This document shows positions 25,361-33,431 of a stretch of DNA of 64,000 bases, in pieces. The notes beneath the pieces were generated by a model. It ran no database searches. It saw only the letters and a list, made by a program, of their open reading frames with translations, and was not told the origin of the DNA. This DNA is from UBA11612 sp963976395 (GTDB taxonomy: Bacteria > Pseudomonadota > Alphaproteobacteria > Rhodospirillales > Rhodospirillaceae), in assembly GCA_963976395.1 (NCBI GenBank), contig CAXBLG010000007.1:32391-96390 (forward strand), written 5' to 3'. The translations under genes and the position numbers were made by a program. Within the stretch, counting starts at the first letter, position 1. Every line of letters begins with the position of its first letter.

Positions 25361-27214
25361 TCAGCGTCGAACAAAATTGATGACCTGACTGCCATCAATT
25401 TCAGCGAGTAGCACCCTGCCCTCAACGATCTGACTGCCTAAAGGGATTTCATGCTGGGGATCGAAACGTAAATCTGGTGAAATCTCAAGTGTGAGGCCTG
25501 CTATGGGCTTTGGGGCGAATAATCTCACTTCCAGGCGCTCACCTTGCCATTTGGCGTCAACAAGGACTTCGTTGCGAGCACTCCACCAAGCCCCATAGTC
25601 GTTGAGAGTGCCGAACCAGGAAAACGGTTTAACTGCTTCAATGAAGCCGCGTTCGAAATCCAGTTTGTGCTCAAGAATGTCAGTGTGAATAAGGACCATA
25701 CATAAGCCGCCATATCTGGATATCTGTCGAGCAAGATTGATGGCTTGGGGTAAGCGATCACCCAGAGGCGGATTAATTTCATCCTCAATCGTAACTGGAA
25801 ATTCAAACACAGGAAGTTCCGACACAACGTCATAACCGTAATTCAACTGAAAAGGCCGATGTGACAACGAGGTATTGGCCGTGACGGATGAGCTATAACT
25901 GTACCCAACCGCCGCAAGTGACTCCGGTAAAGCGCGAGATATCAAGAGATGACCGGGCCGAAAACTAGCTACGGATGGAATGTCGGTTAGGGTCTCGATG
26001 AGGTATCGGCTTACCCTCAACTCGCCTAGAACTGTTCCGTCATATGTGACTTCCGCCTCCTTCACAAATGGCCGGTAATTCGGGTAACGCTCGCGACCAT
26101 CGCCGATCGGAAAGACTGGAAAACTCAGCGAATGAGCAACGCTATGGCTGGCAAGCTCCATCCCCATGCGTTTAAGTTCACGGAGTATTACCGGAGCGTT
26201 CTCATCGAGAATGATGTCGTCGTTCCAATCTTTCAAGTACTTGGTTTGGATAAAATAGGTAGCCGCTATTCCGTGATCCCGCTCCATACGGGCATACTTA
26301 ACCGCATTGACCAGAGATTCCGTATAGTCGATGTCGTGACTGATAACGACGGCGAGGTCCTTTGCGTTCGGAACCGCCCGCAATATCACTGCTCGGTCGT
26401 CGGCTTTTCGGTATATGTCGCCGAGCAAGCGCAACAGAACATCGAGCATAGGCTCGAATTCGTTCACAAAGCTGCGGGCAAATCCTTCTTGACGATTATT
26501 GTATCCCTTGAGCAACAACGCGCCCAAATCAATTCCCAGCGCATATGCGTAGCCGTCGCCAATTTCGCGATGAATAATGGCGGCGCTGCCGTCCTCATAG
26601 GTTGCAATGGGTGCTTCGCGCGGGCTTGAATAGGCATAAGTGCCGACCGCCTCATCCTCGCGGGTAGCATCACCAATCGGCAGCTCGATTTCTCTCGGGC
26701 TGACCAGATCGCTCGATCTTTCAATATGCAGACGATATCTTTGCCGTGACGGGATTGTGTCCTCAAAACCAAACACACTCTGTAATCCACCCCCGAGCAC
26801 AGACGAGCCGATTAACGTCCCCCCATTGCGCGGTACGCCGGCAAGCGCCCGCAGGGCTTCGGGTGACAAAACCGATCCAGATATTCTGGGGTATACCAGG
26901 ATGACTTTATGCCGCAGGGCCTCTTCATAATCTGTCGTGATGGCAAACGGGATGCCAGCAGACTTCAAGCCGTGAGCTAAACCTAGCCAAGCGGAGTTCG
27001 TATCGGTCAGAAGGATCGACAGTCGGCTCTCGCTACCACCCCCGTATTTGGTCCAGCTCGTCGGCGAGACAGCTTGTATCGTCGTCGGGGTATCGGGTCC
27101 TTCGACACCTTCGAAAAGCATTATATCATCCGTATTGAACAGAAGGACCGCACCCACCGGAATACCGACGGCAAGCACAATAATGGTTAGAAAATAAGGT
27201 AGCCTTTGGGCCAT
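25361..27214 (-). CDS. membrane-anchored polysaccharide deacetylase-like protein
   Basis: About 617 residues from ATG 27214, which directly precedes a membrane anchor (YFLTIIVLAVGIPVGAVLLF); a longer start at 27289 is open but adds an unlikely tail. Residues 65-155 resemble a glutamine-amidotransferase-like Rossmann domain (ILLTDTNSAWLGLAHGL, GGTLIGSSVLGGG), often fused to such enzymes. The NodB-type domain follows, with the metal motif in VVISHDIDYTES (D-x-D) and MELASHSVAHS (H-x3-H), then LIHTDILEHK near the end. A C-terminal beta-rich segment closes it. Probably de-N-acetylates or otherwise edits the cassette's polysaccharide in the periplasm. First gene of the operon. Confidence 0.8.
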   Translation of the reverse strand: MAQRLPYFLTIIVLAVGIPVGAVLLFNTDDIMLFEGVEGPDTPTTIQAVSPTSWTKYGGGSESRLSILLTDTNSAWLGLAHGLKSAGIPFAITTDYEEALRHKVILVYPRISGSVLSPEALRALAGVPRNGGTLIGSSVLGGGLQSVFGFEDTIPSRQRYRLHIERSSDLVSPREIELPIGDATREDEAVGTYAYSSPREAPIATYEDGSAAIIHREIGDGYAYALGIDLGALLLKGYNNRQEGFARSFVNEFEPMLDVLLRLLGDIYRKADDRAVILRAVPNAKDLAVVISHDIDYTESLVNAVKYARMERDHGIAATYFIQTKYLKDWNDDIILDENAPVILRELKRMGMELASHSVAHSLSFPVFPIGDGRERYPNYRPFVKEAEVTYDGTVLGELRVSRYLIETLTDIPSVASFRPGHLLISRALPESLAAVGYSYSSSVTANTSLSHRPFQLNYGYDVVSELPVFEFPVTIEDEINPPLGDRLPQAINLARQISRYGGLCMVLIHTDILEHKLDFERGFIEAVKPFSWFGTLNDYGAWWSARNEVLVDAKWQGERLEVRLFAPKPIAGLTLEISPDLRFDPQHEIPLGSQIVEGRVLLAEIDGSQVINFVRR

Positions 27215-27260
27215 TTCTATTAAGCCTGCTAAGGAGCTAATATCGCAGTTAACTACATAG

Positions 27261-27446
27261 TTAGAACACGGTTTAGAACTACTGAACACGCTTGATGCGC
27301 GTTATCCTTCTGCAGGCTGGACCATCGACAAGTTCGAACCTATTGCTGCCCGGCTCTACAAGGAATTTGAAGACGGCTATGCATACGATGTCTTTTTCGC
27401 GGCATTGACGGAGATTACACCGGCTATTTGGACCTGGGAGCGATAG
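27261..27446 (+). pseudogene. ORF remnant without start codon
   Basis: An open frame of 61 codons ending in TAG at 27444 with protein-like composition (LDARYPSAGWTIDKFEPIAA, then LYKEFEDGYAYDVFFAALTE, ending IWTWER). There is no ATG, GTG or ribosome site at its beginning, which is bounded by TAG at 27258. It partly overlaps the upstream region of the deacetylase gene on the other strand. It looks like the 3' end of a lost gene at the cassette boundary; I do not recognise the family. Confidence 0.35.
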
Positions 27447-27649
27447 CAGACCGAATTACTTGGCTAGGTATCGACTTTAACCAATGACCTCACGTTTCGA
27501 ATTTTGAAAACCGTATTTCCACAGCCCCGCCGCCCCCGCGTTTCGGCGGGCCTATGTGCGTTAGTTTGAGGACAGGGTTGAAGTATCCGATAGTGAGATA
27601 CGTATCTCAGGGACAAAGGCCGCCCTTGCGGGCGCGCTCGTCGCACATG
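27447..27649. other. non-coding stretch between ORF remnant and tRNA terminator
   Basis: No credible gene. It contains a GC-rich inverted repeat CCCGCCG / CGGCGGG near 27525-27550 and a short GCCC-TTGC-GGGC hairpin near 27623-27634, neither followed by a T tract. Confidence 0.4.
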
Positions 27650-27674
27650 AAAAAGGCACTCCTGACGGAGTGCC
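27650..27674 (-). terminator. Rho-independent terminator of the tRNA-Val gene
   Basis: On the minus strand GGCACTCC-GTCA-GGAGTGCC followed by TTTTT: a perfect 8-bp stem 17 bp beyond the tRNA 3' end. Confidence 0.92.
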
Positions 27675-27686
27675 CAGTTTTGTTCG

Positions 27687-27706
27687 GGGATGGTGGACGG
27701 TACAGG
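27687..27706. repeat. att-like direct repeat at the tRNA-Val 3' end (right copy)
   Basis: Right-hand partner of the repeat at 20758-20777, covering the last 16 bases of the tRNA gene (including CCA) and four bases beyond. 12 bases are identical without a break and 17 of 20 overall. Confidence 0.5.
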
Positions 27707-27765
27707 GATCGAACCTGTGGCCCCCGCCATGTCAAGGCGATGCTCTACCGCTGAGCTAACCGTCC
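27691..27765 (-). tRNA. tRNA-Val (anticodon GAC)
   Basis: 75 nt including an encoded CCA. The acceptor stem GGACGGT pairs with ACCGTCC; the D arm is GCTCAGCGGTAGAGC; the anticodon stem-loop CGCCTTGACATGGCG exposes GAC, which reads GUC/GUU valine codons; the T arm is ACAGGTTCGATCCCTGT. Its terminator follows immediately. Its 3' end is partly duplicated 6.9 kb to the left. Confidence 0.97.
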
Positions 27766-27784
27766 ATCCACGCGATCCTCGTTG

Positions 27785-27825
27785 AACCGCCTTAGCCAGG
27801 AATTCACTCCTTGGCCGAGGCGGTT
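27785..27825. repeat. imperfect long hairpin upstream of tRNA-Val
   Basis: Outer arms AACCGCCT (27785-27792) and AGGCGGTT (27818-27825) are perfectly complementary, with inner arms GCCAGGA / TCCTTGGC pairing with one bulge. It stands about 20 bp upstream of the tRNA 5' end, with no T tract. The role is unknown; the sequence around it has no gene. Confidence 0.45.
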
Positions 27826-27982
27826 GTTTATCGAGTTGAACTGGCCTTGGCAAGACCGTCATCGGCTGGAATATTCGGACCAAGCTGACCTGGGGACATT
27901 TCGCCCTATTATGCACGCCTGACATCCCTTAAAATCTTAAAGAAATGAGGTATAGCAAACACCCAGCCCCCACTCGCGTACC

Positions 27983-28900
27983 ATGACCATGGCCCCTCCC
28001 CTCACCCCTGATGGCTTGGCAGTCCCTCTTGAGGTGCTGGAGCCCCGGTCCCTGAAAGTACCGCTGGTTTTTTCTTCACCGCATTCGGGCGCGCATTATC
28101 CGGATGCCTTTGTCGCCGATTCCCGCCTGGATGTGGACAGCTTGCGAAAGTCGGAGGACTGCTACGTTGACGAATTGTTTGCCAGCGCCCCGGCGTTAGG
28201 AGCCCCTCTTCTGAGGGCCCTCTATCCACGCGCATTTCTTGACGTTAATCGGGAGCCCTATGAGCTGGACCCGACGATGTTCGCCGATGCCCTGCCCAAG
28301 CACGCGAACACCACATCCACCCGTGTCGCCGCTGGGCTGGGCACAATTGCACGCATCGTCGCCACACGCCGCGAAATTTATCGTCGCAAATTGACGTATG
28401 CAGAGGCCGAACACCGCATCAATGAAGTCTATAAACCCTACCACACCGCTCTTCGCGGGTTGGTTCGCCGCGCCGTCGAACAGTTTGGCCTCTGCCTGCT
28501 GATTGATTGCCATTCAATGCCATCAACGGGGCTGCCGTTAAACACAGGTCTGCGCACAAGCAAAATTGATTTCGTGCTCGGAGACCGGACAGGTTTATCG
28601 TGCTCGGCCTTGCTCACCGATACGGTGGAAGGGTTTCTGATCGCCAAAGGGTACCGGGTACTCCGCAATAACCCCTACGCAGGCGGGTACACCACGCAAC
28701 ATTACGGCGATCCCGCGAATGGGATTCATGCGATTCAAATCGAGATCAACCGAAACATCTACATGGACGAGGTGACGCTGCGGCGCAAATCCTCGTTCCC
28801 TCACATACAATCCGATATTAGCGGACTGGTAGAGCATATCTCCGCATTCGCTGAACGGAGTTGGACCGAGCTTAAGTATCAGCGCCAAAGCGCTGAATAA
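27983..28900 (+). CDS. N-formylglutamate amidohydrolase family protein
   Basis: 305-residue zinc-dependent amidohydrolase-like protein of the family of N-formylglutamate deformylase (histidine degradation, HutG type 2). It has VFSSPHSGAHYPDAF near the N-terminus, DVNREPYELDPTMF, the RREIYRRKLTYAEAEHRI helix, LCLLIDCHSMPSTG and YTTQHYGDPANGIHAIQIEI, where the His and acidic residues are the probable metal ligands. No other hut gene is near, so the substrate may be another N-acyl compound. The start could be either of two ATGs six bases apart. Confidence 0.88.
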   Translation: MTMAPPLTPDGLAVPLEVLEPRSLKVPLVFSSPHSGAHYPDAFVADSRLDVDSLRKSEDCYVDELFASAPALGAPLLRALYPRAFLDVNREPYELDPTMFADALPKHANTTSTRVAAGLGTIARIVATRREIYRRKLTYAEAEHRINEVYKPYHTALRGLVRRAVEQFGLCLLIDCHSMPSTGLPLNTGLRTSKIDFVLGDRTGLSCSALLTDTVEGFLIAKGYRVLRNNPYAGGYTTQHYGDPANGIHAIQIEINRNIYMDEVTLRRKSSFPHIQSDISGLVEHISAFAERSWTELKYQRQSAE

Positions 28901-29112
28901 CAAAGCGTACACAGCTGATTAACTCGACGAACATCGCGCTTTAGTTGAGGATTGTATGGACAAATACGCCTGGGAAAATATAGTGCTTTGATATTAATGC
29001 GTGGGGGAGGAAAACAGGGCGTCGAATTGCCCTCGATTTTTGGCTCACTCCGATAGCGCAGGGTTTACGGACACCGCCCAGGCGGCAAAACAGCATGCAA
29101 TGACGGATAGAT

Positions 29113-29985
29113 ATGGTTGAAATCGGCACAGTCACACTCTTTCGCGAAAAATCAGTTGTTCACAAGTTTACGGAACTGAGTGACGACGCGAATGCAAGCG
29201 ATGAGCCGGTGCTCGAACTCCGGTCAAACCGCGTGACCATTCCCGTCAAAACCAAAATGAGCACCGTCATGGTTGTGGTGCGGGGGCAGAATATTCCTTC
29301 AACCATGCGCATGACATCCGTGGTTGTGGACGAAATTCGGCGCGATGCAAATGTACTGCGAGACGCTGTAGATTTCGATTGGGATAGTCAGTGGCGGCGT
29401 AAAATCTCGAAGTATGAAGCGGACAACAATGCCCACAACTGGATTTCGGTCCATGTTGGCGGTGAGCAAGCTTATGCCAGCCGCGAGGATCAAGCTTCTG
29501 ATGAACAAAATGCTATTGCCGAAATCGAACTCCTTGCCGACGGCGAAGAAGTGAGCGAAGCCATCGTCATGGAGGCCGCCAACAACGTCCTCGGCGCACT
29601 TGAGGATCTTGTCGTCGAACACGATAGTCAAACAGCTTTTGTTTTCTCTCCGTTTCCGGCCTATCACCGCGCAGCCATTCTCGAACGGCGAGATCGCAAA
29701 GCAGGTTCATTCGCCGTCGCGGTATACCACCCAAGCCCACAAAATCCCGTGCGCTTATCTCACTTTATTAGTTTTTGCGCCGACATGACGGAAACCCTGA
29801 CCCATAAGTCTTTGCTTGACCGTGTTCAGGAAATGATCGCCGACAAAACAATCGACTCATCGCCAATTACACCAGCCTTCGTCCAGGCCACCCGCAATCG
29901 ACGGCGTGATCTTCTGGAAAGTATTGGTGAGTTTGAGAAGGTGAATAAAGTCGTTTACCGACCCGAACGACCGAGCTTTATGTAA
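29113..29985 (+). CDS. uncharacterised 290-residue protein
   Basis: I do not recognise this protein. It is acidic, soluble, and lacks a signal peptide or membrane span. The first 75 residues look beta-rich (LELRSNRVTIPVKTKMSTVM, then VVVRGQNIPSTMRMTSVVVD), the middle mixed, and the C-terminal quarter helical and charged (ATRNRRRDLLESIGEFEKVN). A region FVFSPFPAYHRAAILERRDR near 195 looks conserved in character. The gene stands alone, with over 200 bp on its left and a convergent HIG1-like gene on its right. GGATAG precedes the ATG. Codon use resembles the neighbours, so it is likely real. Confidence 0.7.
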   Translation: MVEIGTVTLFREKSVVHKFTELSDDANASDEPVLELRSNRVTIPVKTKMSTVMVVVRGQNIPSTMRMTSVVVDEIRRDANVLRDAVDFDWDSQWRRKISKYEADNNAHNWISVHVGGEQAYASREDQASDEQNAIAEIELLADGEEVSEAIVMEAANNVLGALEDLVVEHDSQTAFVFSPFPAYHRAAILERRDRKAGSFAVAVYHPSPQNPVRLSHFISFCADMTETLTHKSLLDRVQEMIADKTIDSSPITPAFVQATRNRRRDLLESIGEFEKVNKVVYRPERPSFM

Positions 29986-30006
29986 GAGGTACGGCGCGAA
30001 AAACCC

Positions 30007-30219
30007 TTACCCGCCCCCGAACACCGCGCCTTTAAAAAACAATAAAGCCAGCAAGATGATGACAGCGAATGCCTGAGTTGCCACGCGCAGGCGCATCAGC
30101 TTATTTGCATACTTGCGGTTAAATTCGCCACCTGCAACGAAACCGACGAGACCGGTCGCCAACACCAAAACCACAGCAACCAAGGCCACGCCCAGTAAAA
30201 TGTTGAGTGTAAGTTCCAT
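30007..30219 (-). CDS. HIG1-domain twin-transmembrane protein
   Basis: 70-residue inner-membrane hairpin protein with two helices (ILLGVALVAVVLVLATGLVG and FAVIILLALLFFKGAVF) joined by a basic loop NRKYANKLMRLRVATQ. This N-K-x-M-R-x-R-V-x-x-Q loop is the HIG1/twin-transmembrane signature. In mitochondria HIG1 proteins associate with respiratory complexes; the bacterial role is not established. It converges with the unknown gene on its left and diverges from a receiver gene on its right. Confidence 0.88.
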   Translation of the reverse strand: MELTLNILLGVALVAVVLVLATGLVGFVAGGEFNRKYANKLMRLRVATQAFAVIILLALLFFKGAVFGGG

Positions 30220-30403
30220 ATGACTCTCGCTCTACCGTGCGCCGCCGCACATGCCCAATTGCGCCAACTCTGTGTGTACGCCGCTCGCGCCTAGGGTGCA
30301 AGCTCGCCAATCAGCGTTGCTGTACGCGACGATAGCCAATTGTGAAAACCGTCGCAGTCGCATATTCTCCGAGGGAGCGGGCTTGCTCACGGGGGAGAGC
30401 GAT

Positions 30404-30784
30404 GTGCTGGGACGCATTCTTGTCGTAGATGACAACACCATGGTTCGCGAATCGTTCACTGAACTTTTGCGGGGTCGGGGCTATGCTGTTGAACAAGCAG
30501 GGGACGGTGAAGAGGCCCTTGAATTAATGCGCACGCAGCCGGTCGATCTCGCGATCATCGACGTGATGATGCCAACAATGGGCGGACTCGAATTTCGCCA
30601 ATACCTGAGCGACACGACACCGTCAGTTGCGACTATCCTGGTCACAGGGCAACCCGCGCGCGTAGAAGAATTGGTCGAAGACGATCCGGAATTTCAATCG
30701 GGAAAAATTAGCATTCTTTACAAACCGGTCCACCCGGTAAAACTCCTCGCCGAAGTGGACAAAAGAATGAGTCAGTCGGCCTAA
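30404..30784 (+). CDS. single-domain response regulator
   Basis: 126-residue receiver protein. The start is placed at GTG 30404 because GGGGGAGA lies just before it and the product starts at the first beta strand (LGRILVVDDNTMVRESF); the open frame upstream to 30251 has no homology-like content. Phosphoacceptor Asp is in DLAIIDVMMPTMGG, the Thr in ILVTGQPAR and the Lys in LYKPVHPVK. No output domain or kinase is adjacent. It converges with sufA, ending 3 bp before that gene's stop. Confidence 0.85.
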   Translation: MLGRILVVDDNTMVRESFTELLRGRGYAVEQAGDGEEALELMRTQPVDLAIIDVMMPTMGGLEFRQYLSDTTPSVATILVTGQPARVEELVEDDPEFQSGKISILYKPVHPVKLLAEVDKRMSQSA

Positions 30785-30787
30785 AAC

Positions 30788-31171
30788 CTAAACCGAGAAG
30801 CTTTCACCGCAGCCGCACCTGCTTTTTTCGTTGGGGTTAGTGAAAACAAATCCGCTTTCCAGCGTGCTTTCCCGGTAATCCAACTCGCTCCCCAACAGGA
30901 ACATCACCGCTTTCGGATCGATAAATACTTTCGCACCTTGATGTTCGACAATATCCTCGAACTTACGCGCCTCTTCAGCGTATTCGACCACATAGGACAT
31001 CCCCGAGCATCCGGTGGTTTTTACACCAACACGCAGGCCCAGCACCGGCTTAGTCGCTTTGGCCATAAGCACCTTAATCCGCTCTGCCGCTGCGTCGGAC
31101 ACACGAATCGGTGGCGGCAGCGCGGCGCGAGCGGGCGTATTTCCACTTGAGGATTGCGGTGTCGTGTTCAT
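30788..31171 (-). CDS. sufA: SufA/IscA-type Fe-S assembly protein
   Basis: A-type carrier for iron-sulfur clusters (HesB/IscA family), last gene of the SUF operon. 127 residues with an N-terminal low-complexity extension of about 20, then VGVKTTGCSGMSYVVEYA and the C-terminal SRCGCGESFSV; the three conserved cysteines (C-x(n)-C-G-C) are intact. Linked to sufT upstream. It could equally be named erpA or iscA; the position at the end of the suf operon favours SufA. Confidence 0.9.
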   Translation of the reverse strand: MNTTPQSSSGNTPARAALPPPIRVSDAAAERIKVLMAKATKPVLGLRVGVKTTGCSGMSYVVEYAEEARKFEDIVEHQGAKVFIDPKAVMFLLGSELDYRESTLESGFVFTNPNEKSRCGCGESFSV

Positions 31172-31220
31172 GGGTTCAACCTTCTACTCTGTACAGTATA
31201 TAGGTACACGTATCCCAATA

Positions 31221-31619
31221 TCAAAACATGTCCAATGCGACTTTGGCCACCTCGGACATGTTCGCCGGTGTCCAGGGCGGGTCCCAGGTAATAGTCACCG
31301 CCACCTCTCCGACGCCGACCAGATTAGCCGCTGCATCGGCAACTTCCTGCGGCAACGTGCCCGCAACCGGACACGCCGGGGCCGTTAACGTCATGCTGAT
31401 GGCGACATCTCCGCTCTCGGCAATCTTCAAATCATAGATCAATCCGAGGTCGTATATGTTCACCGGTATTTCCGGGTCGTAAACGGTCCGCAGCGCCTCG
31501 ACCACTTCATCCTCGGTTGAAACCGGTACAGCGGGATCGCGCGGCGCTCCCGAACGAACGACATCACCTTCTTCGGGTGTTTCGCCGTCGCCGGCGGGAA
31601 GTGAGAACGGCGGCATCAT
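31221..31619 (-). CDS. sufT: SufT/MIP18-type (DUF59) Fe-S assembly factor
   Basis: DUF59 (MIP18) protein that assists Fe-S cluster maturation. The start at ATG 31619 is behind AGGAG; a TTG at 31637 is in frame but overlaps that ribosome site. The core VVEALRTVYDPEIPVNIYDLGLIYDLKI and MTLTAPACPVAGTLPQEV, with the conserved Cys of the family, then ITWDPPWTPANMSEVAKVAL are all present. A Pro/Gly/Glu-rich N-terminal leader of about 35 residues precedes the domain, as in alphaproteobacterial SufT. Confidence 0.9.
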   Translation of the reverse strand: MMPPFSLPAGDGETPEEGDVVRSGAPRDPAVPVSTEDEVVEALRTVYDPEIPVNIYDLGLIYDLKIAESGDVAISMTLTAPACPVAGTLPQEVADAAANLVGVGEVAVTITWDPPWTPANMSEVAKVALDMF

Positions 31620-31677
31620 CGTGTAACGCTCCTGCAAAGTGTCTTCATATTCGAACTACTCAAATCTTTCGGCCTAC

Positions 31678-32172
31678 TTATTTCTCGGTCGTCGTCTGGT
31701 CTTTGCCCTCAAGGCACGAGGTTAGCGCGTGCCACGGTAGCGTTGCGCATTTCACCCGCACCGGGAATTGACGAACACCCGAAAGAGAGGCCAGCTTATC
31801 AATCGCGCCCGCCAGATCTTCGGGAAGAGAAGCCTTCGCTTCCTCTGCATCGACGCGGCCCATACATAGGTCATAGACGGCCTGCGACAACTGCCCGAGC
31901 GCCTCGCTCGGCTTGCCGATCAAGGCTTCCGTCATCATCGATGCCGAGGCAATAGAGATCGCACACCCCTTACCTTCGAAGGCCACATCTTCGAGCGTCC
32001 CGTCTACCGCAACCTTGGCCGTGACGAGAATCTTGTCGCCACACATAGGATTATTGCCCTGCGCTTTGCAGGTATGATGCTCCACCACACGGAAGTTGCG
32101 CGGGCTCTTGCCGTGATCAAGAATAATTTCCTGATACAGCGAGCGGAGGTCGTCGTTCAAGGGCGCGGCCAT
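31678..32172 (-). CDS. sufU: SufU-type Fe-S cluster assembly protein
   Basis: Zinc-dependent sulfur acceptor/scaffold of the SufU family, partner of SufS. The start at ATG 32172 (MAAPLNDDLRSLYQEIILDH) lies 2 bp after the sufS stop; the longer open frame up to 32307 lies inside sufS. Motifs NNPMCGDKI, EGKGCAISIASASMMTEALI and RVKCATLPWHAL give the three cysteines and Asp of the SufU zinc site. 164 residues, as expected. It relays persulfide sulfur from SufS to SufBCD. Confidence 0.92.
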   Translation of the reverse strand: MAAPLNDDLRSLYQEIILDHGKSPRNFRVVEHHTCKAQGNNPMCGDKILVTAKVAVDGTLEDVAFEGKGCAISIASASMMTEALIGKPSEALGQLSQAVYDLCMGRVDAEEAKASLPEDLAGAIDKLASLSGVRQFPVRVKCATLPWHALTSCLEGKDQTTTEK

Positions 32173-32174
32173 AT

Positions 32175-33431
32175 TCACAGCAGCATCTCCTGCGCGCGGC
32201 GCAATGCCGCAATCAACGCATCGACATCGTCTGTCGTATTGTAGAGGGCAAAGGACGCCCGCGTCGTTGCAGGCACATTCAAGGCCTCCATGAGAGGCTG
32301 AGCACAATGGTGTCCGGCCCGCACAGCTACCCCGAAACGGTCCAGCACGGTCGCGAGATCATGCGGGTGCGCGCCCTCCATGACAAAAGACTGCACCGAG
32401 GCTTTCCCGGGCGCCGTACCGATCAGCTTTAGTCCCGGCACTTGCGCCAAGTGTGTCATGGCATAACGCAGAAGCGCGTCTTCATGCGCCGCCACTCCCG
32501 TTCGGTCCAATCCATTCAAGTAGTCTATGGCCGCGCCGAGCCCGATGGCCTGAACGATGGGCGGCGTCCCCGCCTCGAACTTCGCTGGCGGCTCCGCCCA
32601 GGTGGTATTCTCGAAGCTCACGCTTTCGATCATATCGCCGCCGCCCTGATAGGGCGGCATGGCGCTCAACAATTCCAACCGCGCCCACAACACACCTATG
32701 CCCGTTGGGCCATAGAGCTTGTGGCCTGAGAACACATAAAAATCGCAGGGCAGAGCCTGCACGTCCACATGTTGATGAACAACACCTTGGCATCCATCAA
32801 CCAGCACCTTGGCGCCGACGTCATGGGCCAGTTGCACAATTTCATAAACCGGCAACACGGTGCCCAGCACATTGGATACATGAGCAAAGGCCACCAGTTT
32901 CGTCTTCGGTCCGATCACCTTGGCGAACGCTTCAACTGTAACGCTGCCGTCTGCGGTCACCGGCACAACCTTGAGCACGCAGCCCGTGGCGTCGCGCAAC
33001 AATTGCCACGGCACGATATTCGAATGGTGCTCAAGCTGTGTCAGCACCACCTCGTCACCGGCCTTTAGCGTGGCGCGGCCATAGGTCGCGGCCACAAGAT
33101 TGATGGCTTCCGTCGCCCCCTTGGTGAATACAATTTCCGAAAGTTCGCGCGCATTGATAAAGGCGCGGACTTTTTCACGGGCGGCTTCGTAATTCGTCGT
33201 TGCAAGTTCGCTGAGGTAATAAGCGCCGCGATGAACGTTCGCATACTCTTCGCCGTAGGCCCGCGTGATAGCATCAATCACTTGCTGCGGCTTCTGCGCC
33301 GAGGCCGCACTGTCCAAATACGCGAGATCTCTGCCGTGCACCTGCCGGGACAATATGGGAAAATCCGCACGCACTTTAAGCGGATCAAAGGCCGTTGGAC
33401 CGGCCGCAGTTGCAACGGCGGGAGCACTCAT
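32175..33431 (-). CDS. sufS: SufS cysteine desulfurase
   Basis: PLP-dependent group II desulfurase delivering sulfur from cysteine. The start at ATG 33431 overlaps the sufD stop (ATGA); 418 residues. Seen: FPILSRQVHGRDLAYLDSAA, VFTKGATEAINLVA, LEHHSNIVPWQLL, DGCQGVVHQHVDV, the PLP lysine in YVFSGHKLYGPTGIGVLW, and RAGHHCAQPLME with the catalytic cysteine. Operon member between sufD and sufU. Confidence 0.95.
   Translation of the reverse strand: MSAPAVATAAGPTAFDPLKVRADFPILSRQVHGRDLAYLDSAASAQKPQQVIDAITRAYGEEYANVHRGAYYLSELATTNYEAAREKVRAFINARELSEIVFTKGATEAINLVAATYGRATLKAGDEVVLTQLEHHSNIVPWQLLRDATGCVLKVVPVTADGSVTVEAFAKVIGPKTKLVAFAHVSNVLGTVLPVYEIVQLAHDVGAKVLVDGCQGVVHQHVDVQALPCDFYVFSGHKLYGPTGIGVLWARLELLSAMPPYQGGGDMIESVSFENTTWAEPPAKFEAGTPPIVQAIGLGAAIDYLNGLDRTGVAAHEDALLRYAMTHLAQVPGLKLIGTAPGKASVQSFVMEGAHPHDLATVLDRFGVAVRAGHHCAQPLMEALNVPATTRASFALYNTTDDVDALIAALRRAQEMLL

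Noticed and set aside
27464..27925. 153-codon frame across the tRNA-Val gene
   Set aside because: It runs through the tRNA and its terminator and shows no protein-like pattern.
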